Assembly: GCA_036583965.1 (NCBI GenBank)
Contig: JAZBQD010000034.1
Location: 11,596,040-11,660,039, forward strand
Source: Prunella strophiata
Taxonomy: Eukaryota; Chordata; Aves; Passeriformes; Prunellidae
Length of the DNA: 64,000 nucleotides
Direction of reading: 5' to 3'
Numbering within the stretch: position 1 is the first letter of the stretch; each line of letters begins with the position of its first letter. The notes under the pieces were generated by a model that had not been told where the DNA came from, did no database searches, and worked only from the letters and a program-made list of their open reading frames with translations. The position numbers and the translations under genes are program-made. Below are positions 39,626 through 51,060 of the stretch, piece after piece.

Positions 39626-39647
39626 GCGCAGCCAGCGCTGGCTGCGC
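39626..39647. repeat. 22-bp perfect palindrome in the CpG island
   Basis: The half-site GCGCAGCCAGC is followed with no spacer by its exact reverse complement, giving a self-complementary 22-mer. Flanking bases (G on both sides) break the symmetry. It may bind a dimeric factor or form a hairpin; no known factor site is assigned. Confidence 0.9.
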
Positions 39648-39683
39648 GAAGTTTGGCTGCCAGGGCGGAGAGGAAGCTCCTAC

Positions 39684-39850
39684 CTCCGGGCAGTGCCTCC
39701 GGGCAGTGCCGCCGGCCGCGCTCCCAGCACCGTGCGCCGCTCGTCCTCCTCCCGCTGCCGGTGCCGCGGTGCGCTGTGGCTGAGCCCTGCGCGGAGCCGC
39801 TGAGCTGCGTGCGGTGCCGCTGCGCTCTGTGTCTGTGCTGTGGCGGTGCC
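39684..39850 (-). other. SPOCK1: Possible non-coding first exon of SPOCK1 (5' UTR)
   Basis: On the minus strand a donor-like CCCGGAG|GTAGGAG ends at 39684, inside the CpG island and 406 bp from the CAG|ATG acceptor. Together they would define a small first intron (39278-39683) and a leader exon whose 5' end I cannot place; 39850 is only nominal. No TATA box is evident, which fits a CpG-island promoter. Transcript data are needed to confirm the exon. Confidence 0.3.
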
Positions 39851-39852
39851 GC

Positions 39853-39907
39853 TGTCTCTCTGTCTGTCTGTCTGGCTGTCTATCTGATCTGTCTGGCTGT
39901 GTGTCTG
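39853..39907. repeat. Degenerate CTGT tetranucleotide repeat
   Basis: TCTG/CTGT repeats with interruptions (TGGC, TATC, GATC) occur inside the promoter CpG island, on the upstream side of SPOCK1. The decay of the units suggests an old microsatellite. Confidence 0.85.
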
Positions 39908-39998
39908 CCGGAGCCCGCGCCAGCCGCTGCCGTGGCGGGTCCCGCGCCCGCCGTGTCCGTGGTGCGGGTGCGCGCGGGGCGGGCGCGGCCGCGGCCTG

Positions 39999-40012
39999 GC
40001 GCCCCCTGGCGG
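39999..40012 (-). promoter_or_regulatory. Candidate CTCF site
   Basis: The minus-strand sequence CCGCCAGGGGGCGC matches the CTCF core (CCASYAGRKGGCRS) at 13 of 14 positions, and the one difference (G for A at position 3) is common in bound sites. It lies in the upstream half of the SPOCK1 CpG island, where a promoter-anchored loop or boundary would be plausible. Binding is inferred from the motif only. Confidence 0.55.
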
Positions 40013-40062
40013 GCGCGGGGCGCGCTGCGGCGCGGGGGCGGAGCGCGGGCAGCGCCGCCGCA

Positions 40063-40085
40063 GGGCCGGGCCGGGCCGGGCCGGG
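40063..40085 (+). repeat. (GGGCC)5 repeat with G-quadruplex potential
   Basis: Five GGG runs are separated by exactly CC. This fits the intramolecular G-quadruplex pattern with 2-nt loops on the plus strand, at the outer edge of the SPOCK1 CpG island. The G-rich strand is the template strand for SPOCK1. Confidence 0.8.
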
Positions 40086-40144
40086 CCGTGAGGGGCAGAA
40101 ACGGGAGAGGAGGCGTTCACATATCGCAAAGCCAGGGGAGGGTG

Positions 40145-40413
40145 GTGGATTCTTTTCGGTGGCGCCCAGAGACAGGACAAGGAGCGATGGTCATAAATTA
40201 AACGCAAGTTTCACCTTAACGTGACAACGAACTTCAGGTGGAGGGTGCCTGGAACAGGCTGCGCAGGGAGGGCATGGAGTGTCTGTATGGAAACATTCGA
40301 AACTCATCTGGACACGTTCCTGTGTCACCTGCTCCAAGTGACCCTGCCCTGGCATTGGAGCTGGGTGATCTCCAGAGGTCACTTCCCATCCAAACAATTC
40401 GGTGATTCAGTGA
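40145..40413 (+). mobile_element. CR1 LINE, 5'-truncated 3' end
   Basis: The sequence follows the 3' end of sauropsid CR1 elements in order: GGTGGCGCCCAGAGACAGGACAAGGAGC-like, CTGGAACAGGCTGCGCAGGG, CATTCGAAACTCATCTGGAC, CGTTCCTGTGTCACCTG, GATCTCCAGAGGTCACTTCC, and the terminal ATTCGGTGATTCAGTGA at 40397-40413. It lies antisense to SPOCK1 just outside its CpG island. Only the end of the reverse-transcriptase ORF region and the 3' UTR remain, so it is inactive. The left boundary is approximate. Confidence 0.92.
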
Positions 40414-40418
40414 AACCT

Positions 40419-40600
40419 GGGGAGGGTGACTGGGAGGATACCTGCAGAGAAGGGCTGTAAGCAATCCTGGGAGGGTGCTCTGTAAGGAATCTTGGGGAGG
40501 GTGTCTGTAAGGATACCTGCAGAGAAGGGCTGTAAGCAGTCCTGGGAGGGAGCTCTGTAAGGAATCTTGGGGAGGGTGACTGGGAGGATACCTGCAGAGG
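40419..40600. repeat. Nested 25/75-bp tandem repeat abutting the CR1 tail
   Basis: A 75-bp unit beginning GGGGAGGGTG starts at 40419, 40494 and 40569 (about 2.4 copies). Each 75-mer splits into three diverged 25-mers with the shared core ...GGGAGGGTGxTCTGTAAGGAATCxT. The 25-mer therefore amplified first and the 75-mer trimer was amplified later. The array begins 5-6 bp after the CR1 terminus. Because 25 and 75 bp give a regular frame, the minus strand shows an artefactual repetitive open frame; there is no sign of coding. Confidence 0.9.
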
Positions 40601-41100
40601 GTGCCCGTGATCATATCTGGGGACGATCTCTTGGAAGAAATCATCAGTGTAGTCTTCACTACCACTGCAGTCTGAAGAGACATAAAAGTGGCCTTAAAAA
40701 CATAAAGCCCCTATCAAACACCAGCTTTCATAAGCCCTGGGAAGGGATGGCTGTCTTGAGTCAATGGTTTTACAATTTACAGGAGCAGTGACATTTCCAA
40801 AGCCCAGAGGTCATCCCGGGTTTGCTCAGGGAAGGCGCTCCCTCCCTGGGCCAGCACATCCCACGCTGTGGAGAGGTTTTGCTCCTGCACTGGAGAATGA
40901 CCTCAGACACTGCCCAGGTGCTCAGAAGGGTGCAGTGAGAACCAGCTCCTGTTTGTAAAAAAGGGGAGGAACATACAAGGGGAGCTACATCGGTCTGGGA
41001 GCTGGGCTGAAAGGAGGAGACCTTCTCCAGGGATGAAAAGGAAAGTTCTCCATTGTCAGTGGAGGAGGTGGGAGGGAGGGGCTGGCTGGTTTCCTACATC
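40601..41100. other. GC-moderate shore between tandem repeat and upstream DNA
   Basis: Base composition falls gradually from the CpG island. Scattered CpGs and a purine-rich patch (41000-41085) are present. No recognisable gene, transposon or RNA is seen. Confidence 0.5.
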
Positions 41101-41515
41101 AGGGAACCCATCCCCTGATATATCATATAATGCCCTAAAATAAGGACATACACTATTGATGGTCATTTTAAATACAGCTGTGACTACTGTTCCATGTGAT
41201 ATTTTTCAAATATGGTTCATTAAACTGTCATGTAAATAAATGCCTTTTCTCTCCAAAAAATGGTCAACAAGGTTAATTCCACATTTCCTCACAGACACGT
41301 TAAGCATTTCTTAAGTAATACAGAAAAGGGTCATGTTTATTTATTTTTTTACTGCTGCATCTGAGCACTGAATGCAGGATACAGATCTATTCCTAAATCT
41401 GATTTTAAATACAGTTCCCAAATATGATGTTACCTCAATAAAATCCTCTGGGATTAAAAACAAAAAACAAAACAAAAACAAAAAACAAAAAAAAAAAAAA
41501 AAAAACAAAAAAAAA
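41101..41515 (+). other. 3'-UTR-like segment ending in AATAAA and A-rich tail
   Basis: AT-rich sequence with ATTTATTT and TGTAAATA motifs leads to AATAAA at 41437-41442, followed 13 bp later by a 60-bp A-rich tract with C interruptions (41456-41515). This arrangement resembles a retrotransposed mRNA 3' end. It could also be the 3' end of a plus-strand transcript next to a genomic A-tract, or coincidence. No coding sequence is recognised upstream, and the left boundary is arbitrary. Confidence 0.3.
41456..41515. repeat. A-rich (CAAAAA)n tract
   Basis: A runs of 4-19 are separated by single C. It may be a decayed poly-A tail or a simple repeat. Confidence 0.9.
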
Positions 41516-44500
41516 CTGTGAAGTTTTATTAATTTTAACAGCAGAGAACAAACACATGCACATAAGTGCCCCGCATTGAATCCTCCCCTTGGTGCACATA
41601 GAATCTAATGAAAACTACAAGCCTGCAGGAGGGCAAAATATAACCCAATAAAAGCAACAAATAGAAGAAATCCAAACTGAAGCCCTGAAGATTTGGATGT
41701 AAATCCTTACCTAAAAGCCTTGCTCTGCCCTTCCTTCTACAATGGACTGTACTGTTTTGCTGAAGGTGGCCCAGGGCACATATTCCTCTCAAATCTCTCT
41801 CTGTTGTGCACAGACCATCCTATAAACATGTTCATTTCTCTGGGAGATAAGGTTTATATAACAGCTACCTGGCAGGGTCAACACAAGCTTCCTCCCTTCT
41901 TACGTAGATTAATGGGGTACTGTTCAGTTTATTCTGTATGGGCCTTTTCTGTAAGGCTTTTAACAACAGAGAAATTGTCTTTTCTGCACAGACTTTAAAG
42001 ATCTTTCACCATTTTAAATCTGATGGTTAAGAGATTTCCCCTGTGACCTTACAGAAATCCATGGCCATTCAGCTTTACACAGTTCCATTTGACTCGTGTT
42101 TCACCCACATACCACTGCATTTCAGCACCACCAGGCACAAACCCTATTACCTGCTAAATATTTGAGGACTTTTATGCACCATGACAGTTGTGCATAGATG
42201 CACTAATTACTGCTTTCTTCATCACACTGGAGATCCAACCAACTCAATTCTCCCTTGACCAATTCTTCAACTCATGAATTCCTAGGCTTGGCTTGGTAAA
42301 AAGCAGCTGAACATTGTTTCCCCCCAAACTTGCAGGAGTTCTACCCATTATATATTTATAGGAGCAGTTAGTTCACCCCTGTAAAACACACTTGTTAGCA
42401 CAGTGAACCAGGCTCAGTCCTTTGGTGACCTCAGTACTGTTGACTTCACTGAGTATTAAATAGGCTGCTCTGCTTGCCAGTCAAAGACTTGAATGATAAA
42501 TTGCAGAAACATTGTATATAAAGTGAGTAATTACTTTCTTACATGTAGAATTTGTGTCAGAAATGTGTCTTCATTTATTTAATTACTTCATAATCCCATA
42601 TTCAACACATGGCTAATCTTTCTTGATCCTGTAAAACACAGTCTTCCTGTTTAATCCTGATAGCAATCTCTATCACTCAGCAGCTGCAGCATTTCACCTC
42701 CACACTGTTTATCATCCATGACTAGAATTGAAACACCCTTGTTGGCTGGTTTTTATCTTGGGACAGTGCTATAATTGCTTCTAATTCTCATCCAAAAATA
42801 CAATATTGCAGATCTCCCTGTTGTGGACAATTTAAGTATTTGGTTTTTGGATGTAAATAGCTCCTTAGAAGAAATACTGAAGAGGTAAAAACCTTTATTT
42901 AGCTCTCTGGTGCAGAATTTCACACACACAAGAATCAAGGAATAGATCTCACTAAACTCCCCAGGCAGAGGAATGAATGTCTTTGTTGTCTTCATAGGGC
43001 ACTTTGGAGCTCTAAAGGTAACAGACAGAGCCTTCAGCACCAGCCTTGCCAGCAAAACACAAACCAAGGATGGCTGGAAAACCAAGCCAGGCACTCCTGC
43101 TTTCCCTGAAGCTCTCCTCAGCTGGTCTCACAGCAGAGCCCATAGCCAGCAGCTGTGTAGCCAGCAAGGTAAAATCCATAGCAATAGCACAGAAGCCTTA
43201 GCATGTGCAGGATTTTACCTCCCCCATTTATATTTGGCAGCAAGATTCACTTTTTCCCTACCTTGATTGCTTCCATAGTTCTTAAGGCAGAGGCTGCAGC
43301 CTTTGTAGTGGCACCTCAAAGCTTCTGTGGACTTTTATTCATGGCTTTCCTCCTTCTCTTGTGAGCCACAATTCCACTCATTTAATTTTTTTTTTTAACA
43401 TTCACTAAGGAAAGAATATTGTTACAGTGACCAATGTTTAAAGTGTATTTCTTTACTGTACCAGAGTCCTTCATGACTGGATTAGAAAAATTCAGGTCTG
43501 GCAATTTAAACAGATTTAAAAATATATCACTACAAAGGTGCATGCAGTGGGATAGACCTTTATTTAACAACCCTTTGTATCTTCCATATACTGTCGTATC
43601 CTTTTAATAGACAGGAGTTTTATTTCCTCCTGTGAGTCTCAGAACTGCAGATTCAGCTTTGTTAGCTCTGCTGGGCAATTGTGCAGAAAAAACCCCTAGT
43701 TTAACCTGTGCAATAAGTGATCGGTGGCTTATACAAAGTTCCTGAGACATTTGTTCATTTTACAACAGACCATAATTCTTCTTTAGAAATACTGCAAATA
43801 CAGGATTCTGATTTGACCTCTTTATTTGCCTCTGCTTCTGGCCTCTGCTCCCTGTGACAGCCACGTTTTATTGCAACAGTGCCTGGAATTTTGCAAGAAT
43901 TTGCTAAATGCTTGCTACCAGAGGTGGTGCAAGTATGTTCCATGGCAGGAGAGTTATGGGTTTCTAGCAGGCAGTGTCCCCAGTTACTTTGGTGACATTG
44001 CAGTTGGTGCAATCCCCCATGTTCTCATCCTTCTGAACCACTTAACCCCTTAATGCAATAACTTAAATCACTTCATGTCAGTGATTTCACTGAAAGAGAA
44101 AACATCCACTGACCAGGAAAGATTATCATGTCCTGCAATCTATTTGCTAGTGTGTATTAGTTGTAGTTACCCAGATTAAAGTGAGTTGAAATACTGGCAA
44201 GTCCTGGACAAAGTAAAAGCTGAACATAGTTTATGGTAAAGAGTATTAGAAACAAAATAATTCAAGTAAAAGAACAGTAAAAAATTAATAAATAAAATTA
44301 TTTATCACATAAAAAAGTGGAAGGTCTAGGTAAATCTTTCTCAAGTTGCAAAGCTGTCTTGCCCACGTCTGTCTAGAAGTGAGAAGAGAAAAATACATTT
44401 AAAATTGAAAAGACTCACTGTTCACATAAAATGTATAATCAAACACAAGGTTGCACTTAAACTGAAAAATGAAATTGAGGCAGGTATTCACAATGTTTAA

Positions 44501-45591
44501 CTGGTGTCTTCTGAGGCTAATCCTCAATTTCCTCTGTCATAAGGAAAAAGAAACAAGTCTTTCTTAATGATGCCTTAGAGCTGAAGTCTGTCCTACCTGC
44601 TGTGGATTGTTTTGTGAAGGATGTTATCAGCTCCAGAAAGAGCCTTAAAAAAACAGAGGCACACTAGGTGTAAGGTAAGCCTTGTGATTGCTGTCCTCAG
44701 GACCCACAGACTAACATTAAAAAATAACTTAACTGACATGAATCAGTCTTTTTGGGTCACATCAGAACATTCATCAATTTAAAGACTAAGTATTTAATGG
44801 GAAGATAATCCCTGCATATTTGACAAATGGGTTCAATTTTTTATCTTTCTAGTGGGTCTGGTGATCATGACAGAAGTAATTTTATAGTATTTCACAAAGT
44901 ATCTTGTAAAATGGCAACCGTATTTTATAGTGGCTTTTATTACTACTGGAACTTTTACTAGGAATTACATCACAAAAATCGGTTAACATAAATATTGCAG
45001 TGAAGAGCTTTCACCATTTAATGCCAGAGTTAACTCTGCCAATGCAGCCTTCATTTTAGGATGGAAAAGGTCATTAGAATTAAATTTGTTCTCAGACTTT
45101 TTACTTAGCTGGGATGAAACACTGGCATGAAGTTTTGTAGTTCTCTTCAACCTGGAAAATATCATGCCATGATCTGTCACTGTCAAGCTGTCTTACAGGG
45201 TTGCCTTAAGCCTTTCTATAATATATGAACAGAAACAGAGATTTGGAGATTAACATGTGGAATCTAAAATGGGTTTGTTCAATATTTACCACAGTAAGAT
45301 CTGTCTTGAACATCTGCCAGGCACCACAGCAGAAAACAATAATAAATAACACCACTTACATTAACAGTCAGCTTTCAGAAATTAAATTTGCATGGAAGAT
45401 GGAGCATCATTAATGGTAGAACTACATATATTAATTTTGCATTCATGTAAATGTTAAAGAAGACTCAAGTGTGCTCGTACTATCTTTTTTCCTCCTTCAA
45501 CTTTCTCATATTTCCCCATTTTTTGCTGCAACTTTTCTTTGATCTGTAACACAACCTTATACAGCCTTCACATTGTGAGAGCTTTATGGTT

Positions 45592-45664
45592 CTGCACAAT
45601 AATTTCTTCCATTCTTCCCTTTCTCCTTTTGTTTACTTTGCTTTTCCCTTCCCCCTTTTCCCTT
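45592..45664. repeat. Polypyrimidine tract
   Basis: C/T-rich run (TTCTTCCCTTTCTCC, CCCTTCCCCCTTTTCCC) with few purines. Low complexity, no gene evidence. Confidence 0.7.
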
Positions 45665-48600
45665 GTTCATACATACTAAAATCCTGACAAAAGCAGCAGC
45701 TTTCCTGCAGCTCATGGAGCCAGTGCTGCCTGATGGACAAGGAGTCCCAGAACATCTTGCAGCTCGAGGCCAGGCTTGGCACCAGCCCAGCTGCATATGG
45801 TTATCGTCAGATTTGAATCTGCTGAGTAATGTGGAAACAACTGGAACTCGGGATTTATTGTACCAAATATTCTGGCTCTCTCTAAACCTTCTTTTCATTA
45901 AAGAAAATAAAATAGAGGTATTGATGTCTATAGATGAGGACAATAAAGATGAGCCACAGCTGAGCCATAATGGTTTGCACACTCATAAACCCTCCTCAGT
46001 TTTTGTGGCTTCAGTGCTTTCCTATGGGGGATAATGTGAAGATGTGCTGGAATGAAATACTCTCGGATAATGCAGGGAAACAATTTTCTTTCTGCCTATC
46101 ATTACATTTTAGGTGTGAAGCTAAAATTCTCAAGGGAAGCTGACAATTCTCTTTGCCGATAACTTGGACCCTTATGGAAAGCCAAATGCTGTTTTACACA
46201 GCCACTGAATCCCTTGAAGCCCAAGTGCTTGAGGTGAAAGTTTGGGAAGAGAGGTGTTGGGTGTGGCATTAGCTGGAAGAGGGGAAGAGGTGCAGGTAGG
46301 ATTGACCTCAGTGTCTGCTGGGAGCCAGGGGAGCTCTAAGGAATTTGAGGATTGTGAACCTGATGTCCCAGATGTGGCATGAGGGTTCTGAAAATCTGAT
46401 TCTCAGAGGCAGCTTTGGGCTTTGGAGTAGGAAAAGGAGAAAAAGGAAAAGGAGACTGGTCAGTTCTCTTACTCTGGAGACCATTATGTCTGCAGAAACC
46501 TAACAACAATTTTCCAATAGAAAAACATTTTTTTTATCTCAAGCAGAGTAAACACTTTTCTTAAGTATTTTGCGGGCTCAAACTAAATATGGAAAATTTA
46601 TTACCATTGCCAGAGGACCTGAAAAATAATCTTTTGTGATTTTTTTCCTCATCTACAAGTGCAGGGCTCTTTGTTACATACACACACTCCAGAATATTGG
46701 ACAGAAGTGCAACAGAATGAAGTGAACCACTTGGTTATATATGTTTTTCTGAATCCAGTTCATAAAACCAGCCTGTCTAACCTGAGATGAAGTAAAAACT
46801 GCAAATTCCAAATATACAACTGAGATCCCCCTGAAAAAAAAAAAAATACTATTAGCACAAGTCAGCTCTGCATGTTCCTGGCCCATATACTTTTAAAAAT
46901 GAGAATATTAAATTGTTAAAGAGGCAAAGATAGTGACTCCCCAAGGCTTCATAGAAAAATTTATGAAGATATACACAAAGGTGACTTTAGACATTAAAAA
47001 CTCTAAGAAAAGGTCTGAAGTCTTGCCTCAAATGAAGCATGTGCTATTAAATATTGTCACCTAGGCCAGCAAGAGAGACCACACTGAGTGAAAGAGCACA
47101 TTAAGAGACAATCACCAGCACACTGATGCAACATAGAAAGGACTGCCTGTCCTCTGCTGTCCTCTCCAACAGGAGAATTTAACAACAATGTCTAGAAACA
47201 AATATATAACAGTTATATTATTCTGTCCTCCTCAACAGCATTCTTGCAAGAAGCTACAATTAAATAGGTAATCCTGTGCCTCAGTTTATTTTTCTACATA
47301 TGTAAATACCAACAAGCTCAATAAGATGCTTGGTGTGTGTGGCTTCAGATTAAGCCATTAATTTGAAATGTGGCTTCAGACTCCTGCCCAGTATTTCTCA
47401 TCATTCATAGTCCAAAGGGCTGCTGGGATAAATTGTCAAAAGAACAAAGAGCCTGCCCAGACAGACTGGACTTGTTTCCAGACTACATATTAAAATTTAA
47501 GAAAAAAAAAAAAATTAATTGGTTTAATCACTTGCTGATGTTTTATTCAACAGAAGACAGAAAACCTGTTGAATGTTCAAAATCTAAAGCTGCACTCATT
47601 AGGGACACAGAGCTGCATAAGAAGGTGGAAAACCAGCTCCATGGTTTGGGTCCCAGATGCATCCCACAGCTCTCACCCAAGGCTTCCCTGCCTCTGAAAC
47701 CCAGACAGAAGGACAGAAGGGCACCCACACCTGACTTGGCTGGCTTATTGTGACAGCTTCCCTCTTCCTTCTTAGGGGTGAATTCAAACTGTTGTGTTCC
47801 CTGCAAGTACAAGGACTCTACAAATCCTGGTTTGTGCTTAATAAATACACAGTGACAGGGAAGCATATGGGATACAATTCAGCAAAAGCAAAATGTTATT
47901 TAAGATCTTATGGGAAAGCACTGAGTAATGGATTGTTCTGAACTGCACAGAAAAAATATAACTCCCTCCCTCTTTAAGCCACAGCATAAAGTTTTACACT
48001 GATGAAGACAAATAAGAAAAAAAGTCTAACCTCCAGACAAGAACATGGAGTGTTTTGGTTAATTTTACAAAAAAAGTCTCTTGGGCAAAGAGAGTATATA
48101 TTTTTTTTATATTCTCTACTAATTTAAACAATTCATACACTTCCTAAATGCAAAGTACAGATTCTTGGAACAGCCTTTGAATAAAGTTCCTCACATCAGT
48201 CCCAGGTGTTACAGCGTGGATACTGGACACTTTGATGAAGACTGATAGAGAATAAGCAAAAATAATAAGAGATGTCAGTAAATTAACCCTTTGTCCGGAT
48301 CCTGTTGGGGATTGTATTTCAGATTTAGTTCCTGTTGAATGATGAATGAGATAATTAAAATGAATCAATTCATATTCTCTAGGGCTCAACTTTTAGAGTT
48401 TTAAGACAGCTAATAATTCCATGGAAGTGGAGTCATACATATTTATCCCAACCCCTACACCTTCAGTAATCACTTCTTGCACTCTCTCTTGCACTGGTGT
48501 AGCAGGGGCTTGGAAGGATAGAGACAGGAAGGACTCTGGCTTAATAAATGCAGGATGGATATAAATAAGCACTGTCTAGCACTAATAGGCTGTGCAGAGA

Positions 48601-49668
48601 ACTCCCAAAGGAGATGTTGCTTGAGACTCTTAAGAAGAGGATGATTAAGGCATTGGAGAATATACTCTGGGGAACTATCCTGCAGTGGCAGAGAAATGGG
48701 CTAGTAGACAAAACAGGTAGTTTCTAGCAACTTCAAGGCATGGAATTCTACCCCCAGCAGCCATTCAGACAACTCCAGAGAGGCAAGGTTATTTCCTATG
48801 TACATAAAATTCATGTATGGGAACCACAAACTCCTCTATTCAGCATATAAATGCACACAGTTGTGTAATCTTAATACAGAATATAAATAAACAGTGACAG
48901 AGATGCTTAAGATATACACACAAAAACTGACAAGGTATTGCCCTGGATGTGTCAGAATGCAAAATGGGATATGGCTGCTGTGTATTACACTACATTCCAC
49001 TTTTAAGTTTTTCCATATTCTTCAAGGGATTGAACAATTTTTTGCAATTTATTTACTCTTAACATTAAAGAGTACCAACGGTGAATTTGCATCCAATCCT
49101 TAATCCAAATGGACTTTCCCAGCAATTAAAATCTGTATTTAAAATGCAGTTTTAATATTGTGACATTCAAAAAGCAACCAAAGGTTTTCTCTGATTTTAA
49201 GTAGAAAGAGGAAATAATGTATTATTCAAGCTCCAGAGCTTGCTTAATGCAAGATCAATTTTGTTAAGTGTTGCTTAGCAATGGATTATGAGTGCAGATC
49301 CTGAATATTAATGCAGGATGGGTATGGAAGCAATTTCTGTGGAAGTACACTTTAAAAGGAAAGGCTTTTCCTGGTGAGCCACAAACAAATAAATAAATAC
49401 CTCCAGAGTTCCATACACAAAAGGAGGTCACATCTTCTTCACTTCTTGCATCATTTATTGGCCACTAAGCCAAAGAGTAGAAACTTTTGGATGATCTTTG
49501 TTGTTTTCCAGATACGTATCCAAAATGCTGAGGGTCTGCTCCCAAACTCTGAGACAGAACCAAACTTTACAGTGGCACAGGATTAAGTCAAAGCAACGGG
49601 ATCAAAGTCTGGGTCATAGTTTTCTTGTGATATTTTATATCTGCAATCCAACACACTGAGTTGTTTAA

Positions 49669-49682
49669 TTATATATATATGT
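49669..49682. repeat. Short (AT)n repeat
   Basis: About six AT dinucleotides in intergenic sequence. Confidence 0.75.
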
Positions 49683-50999
49683 AAGACTTCTCATGGGCAG
49701 TGGTGATGTAGCTCTCCCTTATAATCAGAGCAAACATTTTTGGCATTTAGCTACTTCCAGTTTTGGTATAAAAGAAAGTTCCCATCACCTTACACAGTAA
49801 AATCCTATTTTATTTTTGTATGGCCTGTAGAAGAGAGGACATGTGGGCCATGCTGTGCTGGAACAATGATGGGCCACAAAGCCATGCAAGAGTTGCAGCT
49901 GAGATGGAAGTTCTAAGGTGGGTTTGCTTTGATTGAGATTCCTCACACAATCTGTGCCTGCCCCACCCCTCTGCAAACAGCCTGCTCTGACAACACTTTC
50001 TGACAATGTGCTTTGCTCTAAATATAGACCCCTCCGTGTTCAAGTTTGCAGTAGAATTGGTCATGAGGATTGCAACATCCAAGCACAACTTTGGCAAACC
50101 CTAAAGATGGCAGAATGTCTTTTTGACCTTCCACATGGCACACGTTCTCCATTGTTTTTATAGCATTAATTTCTTGAATTTTGTAATATTTTTTATTAAA
50201 CTGAAAAAATGTAGAGATTTTTGTCTTATGCCATCATTAAATAGTCCTACATCTATACTCTACATTGCCCTTTTCAGCTAAAATTTTTCTGTTATTTCAT
50301 GGGCTTCATCATACAGTGTGAAGTCTGAAGCACACTAAGATCATTGTTCTAGAAGATTTCCTAGCTTCTGTCTACATTAGTCTTTTGGGACTTTGATGTT
50401 AATTTAGTAAGTCTATCTTTGCTAAAGATGGGAATTTATAACAAAGTACTTATTTGACTCTCATTGATTAGTGTCTAATTTGTGTGAACAGGTCCTGCCT
50501 AATAAAAGAATAACTTTTTGAGTATATTTGTTCCTAATTCTCCACTTTCCCTGCAACTTGGGAAATCCTACTTGTGTGTTTTTCTCCCCTCAGACTCAGA
50601 TTTATTTATGAGATCTAATTTTCTTTAAATGTAGATTTAAATGAAGTGTGGATTTGGTTTTATGCATTTCTTTGGGGAACTGAGGAGAACAATATATGTG
50701 TATGCAGATGTGTGACTGCTGATCCTCAGACCACATTCAACTCCTAATTAGATTGTAAACTTTTCAGGACAAGGGCAGCCTCATAGTCTGCATCCAGTAG
50801 CTGACTGCTATCTTCAGCCTTAATATTAAAAATAATTACTAGTGTTTTTATTATAACATCAACCAGGGGTTTCAGAATTCATACATAAAATATGAGACAG
50901 CCCTTGCCAGAGCCCTAATAGCAGAAGTTATTTCAGCCAAGCACTTAAACATAGATGTGACCTTGTGGGTAAACTTAGAGGCAACTTCAGGGATTTTCT

Positions 51000-51060
51000 C
51001 TTGCTTCTTTTTTTTCTTTCCCTGTTTGTTTTTTTTTTTTTCTTCTTCCCCTCCCACTGT
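51000..51060. repeat. T/C-rich low-complexity tract
   Basis: Two long T runs with CT interruptions followed by CTTCTTCCCCTCCC. Poly-Phe open frames across it are artefacts. Confidence 0.8.

Larger units (their letters stand above)
39270..40130. promoter_or_regulatory. SPOCK1: CpG island promoter of SPOCK1
   Basis: This is the only long stretch of very high GC and dense CpG in the window other than the minisatellite. It overlaps the first coding exon and extends upstream of it. Sp1/KLF-type GC boxes are visible at 39486-39494 (GGGGCGGGG), 39976-39983 (GGGGCGGG) and 40035-40041 (GGGGCGG). No TATA box is evident. Long open frames on both strands here (for example about 200 codons at 39195-39803 plus) are by-products of GC-rich repeats, including poly-Asn and Glu-Arg-Ser-Gly runs, and are not genes. 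Confidence 0.85.

Noticed and set aside
39195..39803. 202-codon plus-strand frame with poly-Asn and ESGAESGA repeat
   Set aside because: Produced by the CpG island, the AAC/AAT repeat and the 12-bp repeat, and antisense to the SPOCK1 exon.
39653..40224. Several 130-180-codon frames on both strands of the CpG island
   Set aside because: Arg/Ala/Gly/Pro-rich chance open frames typical of GC-rich DNA, with no recognisable domain.
40234..40683. 149-codon minus-strand frame with CRYPPSHPPQDSLQ repeats
   Set aside because: Translation of the 75-bp tandem repeat (25 codons per unit) joined to antisense CR1; not a gene.
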